Below are positions 25,132 to 33,722 of a DNA stretch of 64,000 bases, in pieces. Origin of the DNA: Nocardia sp. NBC_00416. Its GTDB lineage: Bacteria > Actinomycetota > Actinomycetes > Mycobacteriales > Mycobacteriaceae. The position numbers and the translations under genes are program-made. The DNA is taken from the NCBI RefSeq assembly GCF_036032445.1, contig NZ_CP107932.1, positions 312,501-376,500 on the forward strand, read 5' to 3'. Below the pieces are notes generated by a model. It was given only the letters and a program-made list of their open reading frames with translations, was not told the origin of the DNA and did not search any database. Position 1 is the first letter of the stretch. Each line of letters starts with the position of its first letter.

Positions 25132-25595
25132 CGCGAAGTACTCCTGTGGTTGGGAATCAGCCGATCGCGCCGGGCAGCGCGGCGAATCCACTTCGGGCAG
25201 CGCGCTTTCCGGCCTGCCGCGGCCCGTGCACCGCTGCGGCCCGTCAAAGCTAGGGGCGATCGAGCGGAAATGGCCACGGTTTTGTTCGTCCTGAGTCCAA
25301 TCATGCCGTGCGGCCCGGACCCTCGAGAGGCTTTCCCGCCCATCGGCGCGCCCCACCCGTGGCCGACTCGGCGATCGCGGCCGCGACGAACAGCGGGATC
25401 GACCGGAGGACGCTCATCGCGGCCGAGCCCACGCGACGGGTGCTGGTCTCGGGACGAACGGCGGCGCCGTTTACGGGCGCTCCGGCCGGTTTGTGTGAAC
25501 GTTATCCATGCGGATAACATTATCCGCATGGATAACACAATCTGCGGGCTCGGTGAGTCGCCGGGCGATCGGCCCGTCGGGGTCGGTGAGTAGGT
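25132..25595. other. 464-bp divergent intergenic region between metY and TetR gene
   Basis: It carries the metY leader, with TAGCTT as a possible minus-strand -10 at 25252-25247, and the TetR operator/promoter at 25491-25536. I see no gene in it. Confidence 0.6.
25491..25536 (+). promoter_or_regulatory. Promoter with tandem palindromic TetR operator
   Basis: Two copies of TTATCC-N4-GGATAA (25502-25517 and 25520-25535) are themselves mirror images, so 25501-25536 is a perfect palindrome with 17-bp arms and a 2-bp centre. TTGTGT (25491-25496) and TAACAT (25515-25520), 18 bp apart, place the promoter across the first copy, a classic repressor layout for the TetR-SDR genes. Confidence 0.65.
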
Positions 25596-26186
25596 GTGGT
25601 GGTCACGACCGATCGTCGAGCGGCGACCGCGGCCCGCCGCCGCCAGATCACCCGTACCGCGGTCGCCCTGCTGGCCGAGCTCGGCTACCAGGCCACCACC
25701 TTCGAAGCCATCTGCAACCGGGCCGGGCTCAGCAGCAAGCGGGTGATCACCTATCACTTCGCCACCAAGGACGAGCTGTTCGCGGCCGTTGCCGATCAGA
25801 TCGTCACCGACGCCGACGCCCACATGCGGACCGCCCTGGAGGCCTCGACCGGCGTCCGCCGACTGCTCGCCGCCGTCATCCGCGCGAATGTGGCGTTCAT
25901 CGCCGATCACCTGCCGCAGGTGCGGGCGCTCCAGCAGATCCTGCTCAACGGCGGCCACGGTGTCTGGGAGCGCCACCACGTCGAATCGCTGAGCCGGCTG
26001 ACCGGCCTGTTCGTGGAGGGTCAGCGCACCGGAGCCTTCCGCTCGTTCGACCCGCAGGTCATGGCGGCGGCGCTCCGAGCGTCCATCGACAGTGTGGTCC
26101 CACTGCTCTGCGCTGGACTCGACCCCGAACTCTGTGGAAACGAACTGGTCGAACTCTTCGACCGCGCTACGAGCCAACGGCCCTGA
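25596..26186 (+). CDS. TetR-family transcriptional repressor
   Basis: 196 residues starting at GTG (two consecutive GTG codons). Residues about 12-58 form the TetR HTH (ITRTAVALLAELGYQATTFEAICNRAGLSSKRVITYHFATKDELF in outline), followed by an all-helical ligand domain. The 36-bp palindrome 60 bp upstream is its probable autoregulatory operator. The SDR gene follows after 38 nt and should be controlled by the same ligand. Confidence 0.88.
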   Translation: MVVTTDRRAATAARRRQITRTAVALLAELGYQATTFEAICNRAGLSSKRVITYHFATKDELFAAVADQIVTDADAHMRTALEASTGVRRLLAAVIRANVAFIADHLPQVRALQQILLNGGHGVWERHHVESLSRLTGLFVEGQRTGAFRSFDPQVMAAALRASIDSVVPLLCAGLDPELCGNELVELFDRATSQRP

Positions 26187-26224
26187 CGCGGAGCGTCGTC
26201 GGCCTGTGAACGGAAGGAACGGCA

Positions 26225-27013
26225 TTGACGAATACAGAGGTCGCCGGTCGGACATATGTCGTGACCGGCTCCGCGTCGGGCATCGGTGCCGCGACCGCGG
26301 CACTGCTCCGCGATCGCGGAGCCAGGGTCATCGGCTGCGACCTCGGTGACGCCGAGATCGAGGCCGACCTGGCCACGCCCGAGGGCCGGCGATCGCTGGT
26401 CGACCAGGTGGTCGAGCGTGGGCCCATCGACGCGGTGCTCGCCGTCGCCGGGGGTGGCAAGACCGGCCTGCTCGAGACGAACTATTTCGGCGCCGTCGCG
26501 ACGCTGGAAGGGCTGCGGCCGCTGCTGGCGCAGAGCGCGGCGCCCCGGGCCGTCGTCGTGTCGTCGACCTCGTCGCTGGCGCCCGCGGACGAGCGTGTGG
26601 TGCAAGCATGCCTCGACGGCGACGAAGCCGCCGCCGTCGCCTACCTCGCCGCGGACCCGTCCCTCGGCGGCGCTACCGGCGCCTACGGCATTGCCAAACG
26701 AGCGCTGAACCGCTGGGTGCGCAGGAGCGCCCCGGCGCCCCGGTGGGCGGGATCGGGGATCGCTCTCAACGCTGTCGCGCCCGGCGTCGTCGACACACCC
26801 GCGGCCGCGTGGATCTTCGCGAGCGAGGACACCCGTGCCGCGGTGGAGGCCTCGGCGCCGCAACCGTTCGGTGGCTTTCCCGGGCGACCGGAGTGGGTCG
26901 GCGAGCTCATCTGCTGGCTGGCCGGTGCGGACAACCGATTCGTGACAGGTCAGGTCATCTTCGCCGACGGGGGTGCGGAGACGGCGTTGATCGGAGACCT
27001 GCACTGGCGTTGA
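26225..27013 (+). CDS. SDR oxidoreductase, 3-alpha-hydroxysteroid dehydrogenase/carbonyl reductase-like
   Basis: 262 residues from a TTG start with GGAAGGA upstream. The NAD(P)-binding TGSASGIG is at residues 14-21, catalytic serines are in VVSSTSS and the Tyr154-x3-Lys158 pair is in YGIAK. NYFGAVATLEGLRPLL and the acidic insert DERVVQACLDGDEAA resemble Comamonas 3-alpha-HSD (HsdA). It probably interconverts a steroid-like or other bulky ketone and alcohol. It is cotranscribed with the TetR repressor, whose ligand may be the substrate. Confidence 0.82.
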   Translation: MTNTEVAGRTYVVTGSASGIGAATAALLRDRGARVIGCDLGDAEIEADLATPEGRRSLVDQVVERGPIDAVLAVAGGGKTGLLETNYFGAVATLEGLRPLLAQSAAPRAVVVSSTSSLAPADERVVQACLDGDEAAAVAYLAADPSLGGATGAYGIAKRALNRWVRRSAPAPRWAGSGIALNAVAPGVVDTPAAAWIFASEDTRAAVEASAPQPFGGFPGRPEWVGELICWLAGADNRFVTGQVIFADGGAETALIGDLHWR

Positions 27014-27148
27014 CGGCCGACGGTGCGGCGGCGGGCGCGGGGTGGGTTCCGGCGATTCTCGACGATCCCGTCGGACTCGTCGATGTGACCGTCGATGCCC
27101 GCCGTCGCGACTCCGGCGGCGCCCGGAGCAGGTCGCGCCCCACTAGAT

Positions 27149-27179
27149 GTTAGACAAAATCTACATTCTGTCTTACTGT
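27149..27179 (+). promoter_or_regulatory. P450 promoter embedded in an inverted repeat
   Basis: GTTAGACA (27149-27156) and TGTCTTAC (27169-27176) form an inverted repeat with one mismatch. TAGACA as -35 (27151-27156), 17 bp, then TACTGT as -10 (27174-27179) sit inside it. The -10 ends 6 nt before the ATG, so the mRNA should be leaderless. The TetR gene downstream is the likely repressor. Confidence 0.6.
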
Positions 27180-27185
27180 CGAAAC

Positions 27186-28409
27186 ATGGTCGCGGAAACG
27201 TATCAGAGTGGATCCCGTTTCGAGTTGTGCTCCGGTGAGACCTGGCGGTCGCCGTGGTCCATGTACGCCGGTCTGCGGGAGAACGATCCGGTGCACCGGG
27301 TCGTCCCGGCCGCCCGCCCCGAGCAGGATTACTGGGTGCTCACGCGGCACGAGCACGTGTACGCCGCCGCCCGGGACACCGACACGTTCTCCTCCCGCGA
27401 CGGCCTCACCGTGGAATACGGCGAACTCGAGCAGATCGGCCTCACCGCGAATCCGCCGATGGTGATGCAGGACCCGCCCCAGCACACCGACTTCCGCAAG
27501 CTGGTGGCCCGCGGATTCACGCCGCGCCAGGTCGAGGAGGTGGAACCGGTGGTGCGCCGGTTCGTGCGGGAGCGGCTGGACCGGCTGGCCGAACAGGGCG
27601 GCGGCGATATCGTCGCGGACCTGTTCAAGCCGCTGCCGACCATGGTGGTCGCCCACTATCTCGGCGTGCCAGAAGCGGATCGGGGTCGCTTCGACGGCTG
27701 GACCGACGCGGTGGTCGCGGCCAGTACCGAACGCACCGCGGACGCTCAGGCCGCCTCGATGCAGATGCTGGGATATTTCGCCGAACTCATCGCCCGGCGG
27801 CGTACCGATCCGGGCGACGACACGGTATCGCTGCTGGTGCAGGCGGGTGTCGCGGCCGACGACGCCGATATGGACGGGCTGGTGCAGATCCTGGCCTACA
27901 CCTGGACCATGGTGGCCGGCGGCAACGACACCACCACCGGGCTGCTCGGCGGCGCCGTCCAACTACTGCAGCGCTACCCCGACCAGCGCGCCGCGCTCGC
28001 GAACGACCCGGCGGGCATCCGGGTCGCGATCGAAGAACTCGCCCGCCTCACCTCCCCGGTCCAGGGCCTGGCCAGAACCACCACGCGTGACGTGGAGCTG
28101 GACGGCGCGACGATCCCGGCGGGCCGTAAGGTGCTGCTCGTGTACGGATCGGCCAATCGCGACGAACGGGCCTTCGGCGCTGATGCCGCGGACCTGGATA
28201 TCGACCGGAATCCGCAGCGCATCATGACCTTCGGGCACGGTCCCCACCACTGTCTGGGCGCGGCCGCGGCGCGGATGCAGGCGCGGGTGGCGCTGGAGGA
28301 GTTGCTGGACCGGTTCCCGGACTACCGGGTCGATATCGACGCCGTCACCTACGCGCCGGGACCGTATGTGCGGCGGCCGACCAGTGTGCCGTTCCGGTGC
28401 GCGGCGTGA
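27186..28409 (+). CDS. Cytochrome P450
   Basis: 407 residues from the ATG at 27186. The I-helix oxygen-binding motif is VAGGNDTTTGL, and FGHGPHHCLG carries the haem-thiolate Cys at about residue 356. MVMQDPPQHTDFRKLVARGFTP is the usual B'-C region of actinobacterial class I P450s. It is soluble and needs a ferredoxin and reductase, neither of which is next to it. Substrate unknown, although the HSD-like SDR upstream hints at steroid-type molecules. The downstream TetR gene starts 46 nt after the stop. Confidence 0.9.
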   Translation: MVAETYQSGSRFELCSGETWRSPWSMYAGLRENDPVHRVVPAARPEQDYWVLTRHEHVYAAARDTDTFSSRDGLTVEYGELEQIGLTANPPMVMQDPPQHTDFRKLVARGFTPRQVEEVEPVVRRFVRERLDRLAEQGGGDIVADLFKPLPTMVVAHYLGVPEADRGRFDGWTDAVVAASTERTADAQAASMQMLGYFAELIARRRTDPGDDTVSLLVQAGVAADDADMDGLVQILAYTWTMVAGGNDTTTGLLGGAVQLLQRYPDQRAALANDPAGIRVAIEELARLTSPVQGLARTTTRDVELDGATIPAGRKVLLVYGSANRDERAFGADAADLDIDRNPQRIMTFGHGPHHCLGAAAARMQARVALEELLDRFPDYRVDIDAVTYAPGPYVRRPTSVPFRCAA

Positions 28410-28455
28410 CCGCCGGGCTCGAACGCGTCGCCGACTCGCGCCTGCCCGGTGCGCC

Positions 28456-29067
28456 ATGACCGGTGACTGGCTGGCCGGCGGCCGGGCCGAATTGGCGAGC
28501 GAACGCATTCTGGACGCGGTCCGCGGCCTGGTCATCGACAAAGGGGCCGGTACGGTCGGGATGGCCGAGGTCGCCGAGGCCGCGGGATGCTCGCGCGCGA
28601 CGCTGTACCGGTATTTCGAGAACCGGCAGTCGCTGTACGTGGCCTTCGCCGGCCGGGAGGCCGGCCAGCTCATCGCGCGAGTGTGGCGCGACCACCCGTT
28701 GGACGGTGCGGACCGCGCCGAACGCCTGCTCGACGGTATGACCGCGACCCTGGCCGCAGCGCGCAAGACCCCGCACCTGGCGGTCTGGTTCGAACCGGCG
28801 AATGTGGGGATCGTGGCACGGCTGTCGGATTCGTCGGCGGTGATCGACGAACTGGTCGCGGTCTTCGTCGCGCGCATGCGTCCCGATCTGCCCGTGGCGG
28901 CGGCGCGGCGGCTGGGCCGGTGGTCGGTGCGAGTGATGATCTCGCTGCTGACACTGCCCGCGGCGAGCGAGGACGAGGAGCGGTCGCTGCTCCGCGATTT
29001 CCTGCTGCCGTTCCTGCTGGACGACGGACTCGCCGTGGAGGACGTAACCGACGCCGGTGGCCGTTGA
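28456..29067 (+). CDS. TetR-family regulator downstream of the P450
   Basis: 203 residues from the ATG at 28456. The HTH (ERILDAVRGLVIDKGAGTVGMAEVAEAAGCSRATLYRYFENRQSLY in outline) is canonical TetR, residues about 17-62. The ligand-binding part is helical and Ala/Arg-rich. Same strand and 46 nt after the P450, so probably cotranscribed. It most likely binds the inverted repeat at 27149-27176. It is convergent with the FUSC gene, with 14 nt between. Confidence 0.86.
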   Translation: MTGDWLAGGRAELASERILDAVRGLVIDKGAGTVGMAEVAEAAGCSRATLYRYFENRQSLYVAFAGREAGQLIARVWRDHPLDGADRAERLLDGMTATLAAARKTPHLAVWFEPANVGIVARLSDSSAVIDELVAVFVARMRPDLPVAAARRLGRWSVRVMISLLTLPAASEDEERSLLRDFLLPFLLDDGLAVEDVTDAGGR

Positions 29068-29081
29068 TCTCGCCGATCCGG

Positions 29082-30761
29082 TTACGCCAGTTCGGCCAGC
29101 GCGCGGGACCAGCGATCCAGCTGCGCGCTATCGCCCGGCCGGCCATCGGCGAACTGCCAGGTCGCGGCGAGGATTCGATGGCCGAGCCGCCTGATGCGCT
29201 GGTGTCGGGTCCAGTGCGTGCGTGCCCATTCGGGCTCGTTGTGCGCCGCGTCGATGGCGCCGAGGGTGGATCCCATCAGTTCGAACTCCAGTTCCCTGCG
29301 CCGCCGCGGTAGCGCGTCGCGCTCCGGCCGGGGCAGTGCCGCGAGTCGCAGCAGCCGGTCGAGCACCTCGATCACCCGCTGGTCGTTGCGCAGCAGTACG
29401 CGCCGGTGCGCGCGCCGGTCGACCGCCCACAGCGCCGTCAGGCCGATCACCACCCCGATGACGCTCTCGAGGAGCCGGTCCCGCAGCACCGGAAGGACGT
29501 CGCCGTATTTCCCGCCGCCGCCCATGAGCAGCGCGAGCGGGGTGATGAACACGACCGCGAGCCCGTAGTTGCGGGCGACGAGCAGTTCGATGGCGAATTG
29601 CAGTGTCATCAGGATCAGCACGAGCACCCATCCCCGCGGCTCGACCGTGTAGAGAGCGGCGAACAGCACCAGCCCCAAGGCCGTGCCGCCGATCCGGTGC
29701 ACTCCGCGGTATGTTCCGCGCACCCGGTCGGGGCCCTGGTGCAGGAGCACCGTGACGGTCAGGACCGCCCAGTCGGGACGACCGAGGTCCAGCGCGACCG
29801 TCAGGCAGCCGGCGAGCACCGCCGCCACGCCGATCCGGTTCGCCGAGACCGCGGCATGACTGTCCGGCGACAGCGACCGCAGCATCCGGTAACGCAACGA
29901 CGGGCGGGGCGTGGGCGCCGGACGGCCCGTATCGAACAGCAGGTCCGACTCGTCGTCACCGGAGCCGCCGCGGTGCAGTGCCGCGGCGAAGTCCCGCTGG
30001 GCGCGGGCCAGGGTGGCGGCGAGGTCGTGCCGGGCGGCGTCGGTGCGGCGGGCGTCGTCGAGCAGGGCCCAGGCGGTCTGCACCTTCATCGCGGTGGCGT
30101 AGCGGGCGTCCAGCCGATCCTCGGCCGCCGGTTCGAGCTCGCCGTAGTCGCGCACGGCCGCGACGGCCGCCGCCACCGCCTTCTCCTCCGGCGGGTGGGC
30201 GGTCGTCGATGCCGCCGACATGCTGACCAGCAGAGCGCTGACCCCGCCGATCGCTGTCCACAGCGCGACCTCGCCGGGCGGCACCCCGTGCCCGGTGATC
30301 AACGCCCCGACTCCGGCGGCCAGGACGAAGAAGAACCCGCCGGGCGGGCCCAGCCGCAGCGCCGAATTGACGAAGGTACCGCTCACCGCGACCGCCGACA
30401 TCAGCAGGACCAGCACCAGCTGCCACCAGTGCGATCCGCCCGCGTCCGTCCGCTGCTGGATCAGTTCCCCCGCCAGGCCGCCCGCGAACGCGGAGACGAC
30501 CAGGGCGATCGCGGCGGCCCCGACCACCCGCCACCGACGGCGGTAGACCTGGCCTTCGCCGAAGATCACCGCCAGCGCCCCGGTCGCCGCCATCAGGCCC
30601 TGTTGTTCGTGGCCGAGGGCCACGGCCAGCAGCGCGGGCGCGCCGAACGCCAGGGCCGCCCGCGCCGCCCCGGGCAGCCTGCGGCCCGCGGGCGGCAGAC
30701 CGAACAGGACCGACCGGGCCGGTGCGGGTGACGGGAGCTTCGGACTGTCCGGGGCAACCAT
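29082..30761 (-). CDS. FUSC-family membrane protein
   Basis: 559 residues from the ATG at 30761; the longer open frame upstream is a shadow of the substrate-binding protein. Two blocks of about six membrane helices (residues about 30-190 and 325-470) are separated by a soluble region, with a C-terminal soluble tail, as in the FUSC/YccS/aromatic-acid exporter-like group. These proteins are thought to export aromatic acids or other toxic anions. It lies 23 nt after the substrate-binding protein gene at the end of the solute-importer operon; a functional link is not proven. Confidence 0.82.
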   Translation of the reverse strand: MVAPDSPKLPSPAPARSVLFGLPPAGRRLPGAARAALAFGAPALLAVALGHEQQGLMAATGALAVIFGEGQVYRRRWRVVGAAAIALVVSAFAGGLAGELIQQRTDAGGSHWWQLVLVLLMSAVAVSGTFVNSALRLGPPGGFFFVLAAGVGALITGHGVPPGEVALWTAIGGVSALLVSMSAASTTAHPPEEKAVAAAVAAVRDYGELEPAAEDRLDARYATAMKVQTAWALLDDARRTDAARHDLAATLARAQRDFAAALHRGGSGDDESDLLFDTGRPAPTPRPSLRYRMLRSLSPDSHAAVSANRIGVAAVLAGCLTVALDLGRPDWAVLTVTVLLHQGPDRVRGTYRGVHRIGGTALGLVLFAALYTVEPRGWVLVLILMTLQFAIELLVARNYGLAVVFITPLALLMGGGGKYGDVLPVLRDRLLESVIGVVIGLTALWAVDRRAHRRVLLRNDQRVIEVLDRLLRLAALPRPERDALPRRRRELEFELMGSTLGAIDAAHNEPEWARTHWTRHQRIRRLGHRILAATWQFADGRPGDSAQLDRWSRALAELA

Positions 30762-30784
30762 CCACCGTCTCCTCGCCTGGCCGT

Positions 30785-31759
30785 TTACTCCTCGGTGACG
30801 AATCCTTGCGCGACCATCCAATCGCGTGCCACGTCCGCGGGCTCCCGGCCCTCGACGTCGACCTGCCGGTTCAGCTCCGTGATCGACTCGTTGGTCAGCA
30901 GCCGCGAGATGGGCGCCATGATCTCGGCCACCTGCGGGTGGGCGTCGGCGAACTCCGTACGCATCACCAGTGCGGCATTGTACTTCGGGAAGAAGGCGCG
31001 ATCGTCGTCCAGCAGGACCAGGTCCAAGCCGGGTATGCGGCCGTCGGTGGCCGCGACCGAGCCGAATCCGCACTGGCCGGCGTCGGCGGTCGCCTGATAG
31101 ACCACGGCGTCCTGGACGATGCGCTTGGGCACCCGCCCGGCATCGATGCCGTAGGCGGCCGCCATCCCCGGGAACCCGTCCTGGCGCACATTGAATTCGG
31201 TGCCGACGCAGGTGCTCGCCGCGGCGGCGTCGGCGGTGACGAGCTCGGCGTAATCGGAGAGGGTCCACACGCCGGTGCGTTCGGCGGTGCGCCGGGCGGT
31301 CGCCAGGGCGTAGGTGTTGTTCATCGGGGCCATCGCCGCCCAGGTCATGCCGTTCGCCAGGTCGGCGTCGCGGACGGCCTCGAACTGGCCCTGTTCGTCC
31401 GGCACCGGTTTCTCGTTGCCCAGGTAGTTGACCCAGCCGGTGCCGGTGTAGTCGTAGGCGATATCGATCTCGCCGCTGCGCTGCGCGTCGCGCAGACTGT
31501 TGGAGCCCTGGATATTCGTCAGGTCCCGTACCTCGGCGCCCGCCGCGACCAGCGCGAATTCGATGATGTAACCGAGGGTGTTCTGTTCGCTGAAGTCTTT
31601 GGAGCCCACCGTGATCGGCACTCCCCGGAGTTCGGGGACCGGGCGGATACTGCCGGGACCCACCTGTAACGGCACCGCGCTGCCGGATTGCAGACCGCAT
31701 CCCGCCACCAGCAGCACCAGGGCCAGGGCCAGCACCCGCGATACCGCGGCGGACCTCAT
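30785..31759 (-). CDS. Compatible-solute ABC transporter substrate-binding lipoprotein (OpuCC/OsmF type)
   Basis: 324 residues. The signal peptide ends with the lipobox LVAGC near residues 17-21. ITVGSKDFSEQNTLGYIIEF, then IDIAYDYTGTGWV and the AEIMAPISRLLTNESITELN region identify the OpuAC/QAT family, which binds glycine betaine, choline, carnitine or related quaternary amines. The start overlaps the upstream permease stop by 4 nt. It supplies ligand to the two permeases and the CBS-domain ATPase of this operon. Confidence 0.9.
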   Translation of the reverse strand: MRSAAVSRVLALALVLLVAGCGLQSGSAVPLQVGPGSIRPVPELRGVPITVGSKDFSEQNTLGYIIEFALVAAGAEVRDLTNIQGSNSLRDAQRSGEIDIAYDYTGTGWVNYLGNEKPVPDEQGQFEAVRDADLANGMTWAAMAPMNNTYALATARRTAERTGVWTLSDYAELVTADAAAASTCVGTEFNVRQDGFPGMAAAYGIDAGRVPKRIVQDAVVYQATADAGQCGFGSVAATDGRIPGLDLVLLDDDRAFFPKYNAALVMRTEFADAHPQVAEIMAPISRLLTNESITELNRQVDVEGREPADVARDWMVAQGFVTEE

Positions 31760-32535
31760 TTCAGCCCCCGCGGTCCGAGGAACTGTTCGGCGACCGCGCC
31801 GAGCCAGTCCACCAGCAGTGCGAGCGCGACCGCCAGGACCGCCCCGACGACCAGCGTGACATTGTCGCGCAGCTTGTATCCGGTGTCGATGAGGATCCCC
31901 AGCCCGCCGGCGCTGACCAGGAACGACAGTGTCGCGGTACCGACCGCGAGCACCAGCGAGGTGCGCAACCCGGCCAGGATGTAGGGGACCGCGAGCGGGA
32001 ATTCGATCCGGCGCAGCACGGTGGCCGCCGACATCCCCTGCCCACGACCGGCGTCGATGAGCTGGGGATCGACCTCCTGGTAGCCCAGGATGGTGTTGCG
32101 CAGGACCGGCAGCAGTGAATAGAACGCGATCGGCGCGACGCCGATCCAGAAGCCGGTGGTCCGGGTGACGAGATAGAACAGCACGATCAGCCCGATTGCC
32201 GGCGCCGCGGCGCCGATATTGGCGATCCCGACGAAGACAGGGGCGAGTCTGCGATACCCGGGTCTGGTGAGCAGAGTGCCCAGCGGCACCGCGACGGCGA
32301 CGACGAGCACCACCACGGTGGCGGTGATCAGGATGTGCTGCCAGGTGACAGTGGCGATATTGCCGGCGTTCACACTCGCCTGCTGCGTGGTGGTCAGATC
32401 ACGCCGGAACGCCCACACCAGCACACCGGCGGTGAGCAGCAGCACGAGCACGGGCTGGATCAGCAACCGCAACCGCTCGGCCCGCAGGTGCGCCGATCGT
32501 CTGCCCGGTCCGGCGGCCGTCACGGTGGCGGTCAT
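31756..32535 (-). CDS. Compatible-solute ABC transporter permease (second permease)
   Basis: 259 residues with six membrane helices and the ABC-permease EAA loop region (LIDAGRGQGMSAATVLRRIEFPLAVPYILAGLRTS in outline). It belongs to the ProW/OpuCB group. It overlaps both neighbours by 4 nt, so all three are translationally coupled. It probably forms a heterodimer with the permease at 33715. Confidence 0.9.
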   Translation of the reverse strand: MTATVTAAGPGRRSAHLRAERLRLLIQPVLVLLLTAGVLVWAFRRDLTTTQQASVNAGNIATVTWQHILITATVVVLVVAVAVPLGTLLTRPGYRRLAPVFVGIANIGAAAPAIGLIVLFYLVTRTTGFWIGVAPIAFYSLLPVLRNTILGYQEVDPQLIDAGRGQGMSAATVLRRIEFPLAVPYILAGLRTSLVLAVGTATLSFLVSAGGLGILIDTGYKLRDNVTLVVGAVLAVALALLVDWLGAVAEQFLGPRGLK

Positions 32536-33722
32536 GCCGGTACGTCCGTCGCCGCGTCGGCGCTGTGTGCGGCGCGCAGCGCGGCCAGATGGCCGACCAG
32601 GGTGTCGATCGTGAGCACACCGGCGTACTCGCCCGCCGAATCGATGACCACCGCCGTCGCATTCGAGTCGGCGAGCAACGCTTCCAGGCCGTCCTGCAGG
32701 GTCGCGGTCAGCGGCAATGTCGCGGTCACCGGGGATCCGGCCGTGCGCAGCGATCCGGCGCCGCCGAGGTGTTCAGCCGAGATCCATCGCAGCGGCCTGC
32801 GCGCGGTATCCAGCACCAGCGCCCACGGCCGGCCGGCGAGCGCGGTGCGCGCCGATTCCAGCGAATCGTCCTCGGTGACGACCGGGCAGTCGCCCAGCGG
32901 TACGTCCCGGATCCGGGTCAGCGTCAATTGTTTGAGCGACGCGTCCGCCCCGACGAAACCGGCCACCGTATCGTCGGCGGGGTCGGCGAGAATCGCGGCG
33001 GGGGTGTCGTACTGCAGAATTCGCGAGCCGTCGCCCAGCACCGCGATCCGGTCGCCGAGTTTCACCGCTTCGTTGAAATCGTGGGTGACGAACACGATGG
33101 TCTTGCCCAGTTCCGCCTGTAGCCGCAGCAATTCGTCTTGCAGCAGGCCGCGGGTGATCGGGTCCACCGCGCCGAAGGGTTCGTCCATCAGCAGAATCGG
33201 CGGATCGGCGGCCAGCGCCCGGGCCACACCTACCCGCTGCTGCTGGCCGCCGGAGAGCTGGCGGGGATAGCGGCGCCGATAGACGCCGGGATCCAGGCCC
33301 ACCAATTCCAGCATCTCGTCGGTGCGGGCGGCGATCCGCCGGCGGTCCCAGCCGATGAGTCCGGGGACGGTCGCGATGTTCTTCGCCACGGTCATATGCG
33401 GGAACAGGCCCGCCTGCTGGATCGAATAGCCGATCCCGCGGCGCAGCCGGTCGGGGTCGATTCCGGCGGCGTCGCGGCCGTCGATGGTGATGGTGCCGGA
33501 GGTCGGCTCGATCAGGCGGTTGATCATCCGCATGGTGGTGGTCTTTCCGCACCCCGACGGGCCGACCAATACCACGATCTCGCCGGCCGGGATCGTCATC
33601 GACACCGCGTCCACTGCCGGATCCTGTTGTTCCGGATACCGTTTGGTGACGGCGTCCAAGACGATCTCGACACCGGATACCGCCGTGCGCCCGGTGGCCG
33701 CGCGGGCCTCGGAATCAGTCAC
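32532..33722 (-). CDS. Compatible-solute ABC transporter ATPase with CBS domains (OpuCA/ProV type)
   Basis: 396 residues from GTG. Walker A GPSGCGKT at residues 54-61, signature LSGGQQQRVGVARAL and Walker B ILLMDEPFGAVD place it in the ProV/OpuA ATPase group. The C-terminal part from about residue 265 is a pair of CBS domains, which in OpuA/OpuC sense ionic strength or cyclic-di-AMP and gate transport. This supports a role in osmotic adjustment. It overlaps its neighbours at both ends. Confidence 0.92.
   Translation of the reverse strand: MTDSEARAATGRTAVSGVEIVLDAVTKRYPEQQDPAVDAVSMTIPAGEIVVLVGPSGCGKTTTMRMINRLIEPTSGTITIDGRDAAGIDPDRLRRGIGYSIQQAGLFPHMTVAKNIATVPGLIGWDRRRIAARTDEMLELVGLDPGVYRRRYPRQLSGGQQQRVGVARALAADPPILLMDEPFGAVDPITRGLLQDELLRLQAELGKTIVFVTHDFNEAVKLGDRIAVLGDGSRILQYDTPAAILADPADDTVAGFVGADASLKQLTLTRIRDVPLGDCPVVTEDDSLESARTALAGRPWALVLDTARRPLRWISAEHLGGAGSLRTAGSPVTATLPLTATLQDGLEALLADSNATAVVIDSAGEYAGVLTIDTLVGHLAALRAAHSADAATDVPA

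Noticed and set aside
25132..25300. SAM-IV or other methionine riboswitch before metY
   Set aside because: I looked for the conserved core and pairing elements and could not match them; a covariance-model search would decide.
30762..31700. N-terminal extension of the FUSC frame to 872 codons
   Set aside because: The added part is out-of-frame reading of the substrate-binding protein gene; the ATG at 30761 begins the FUSC similarity.
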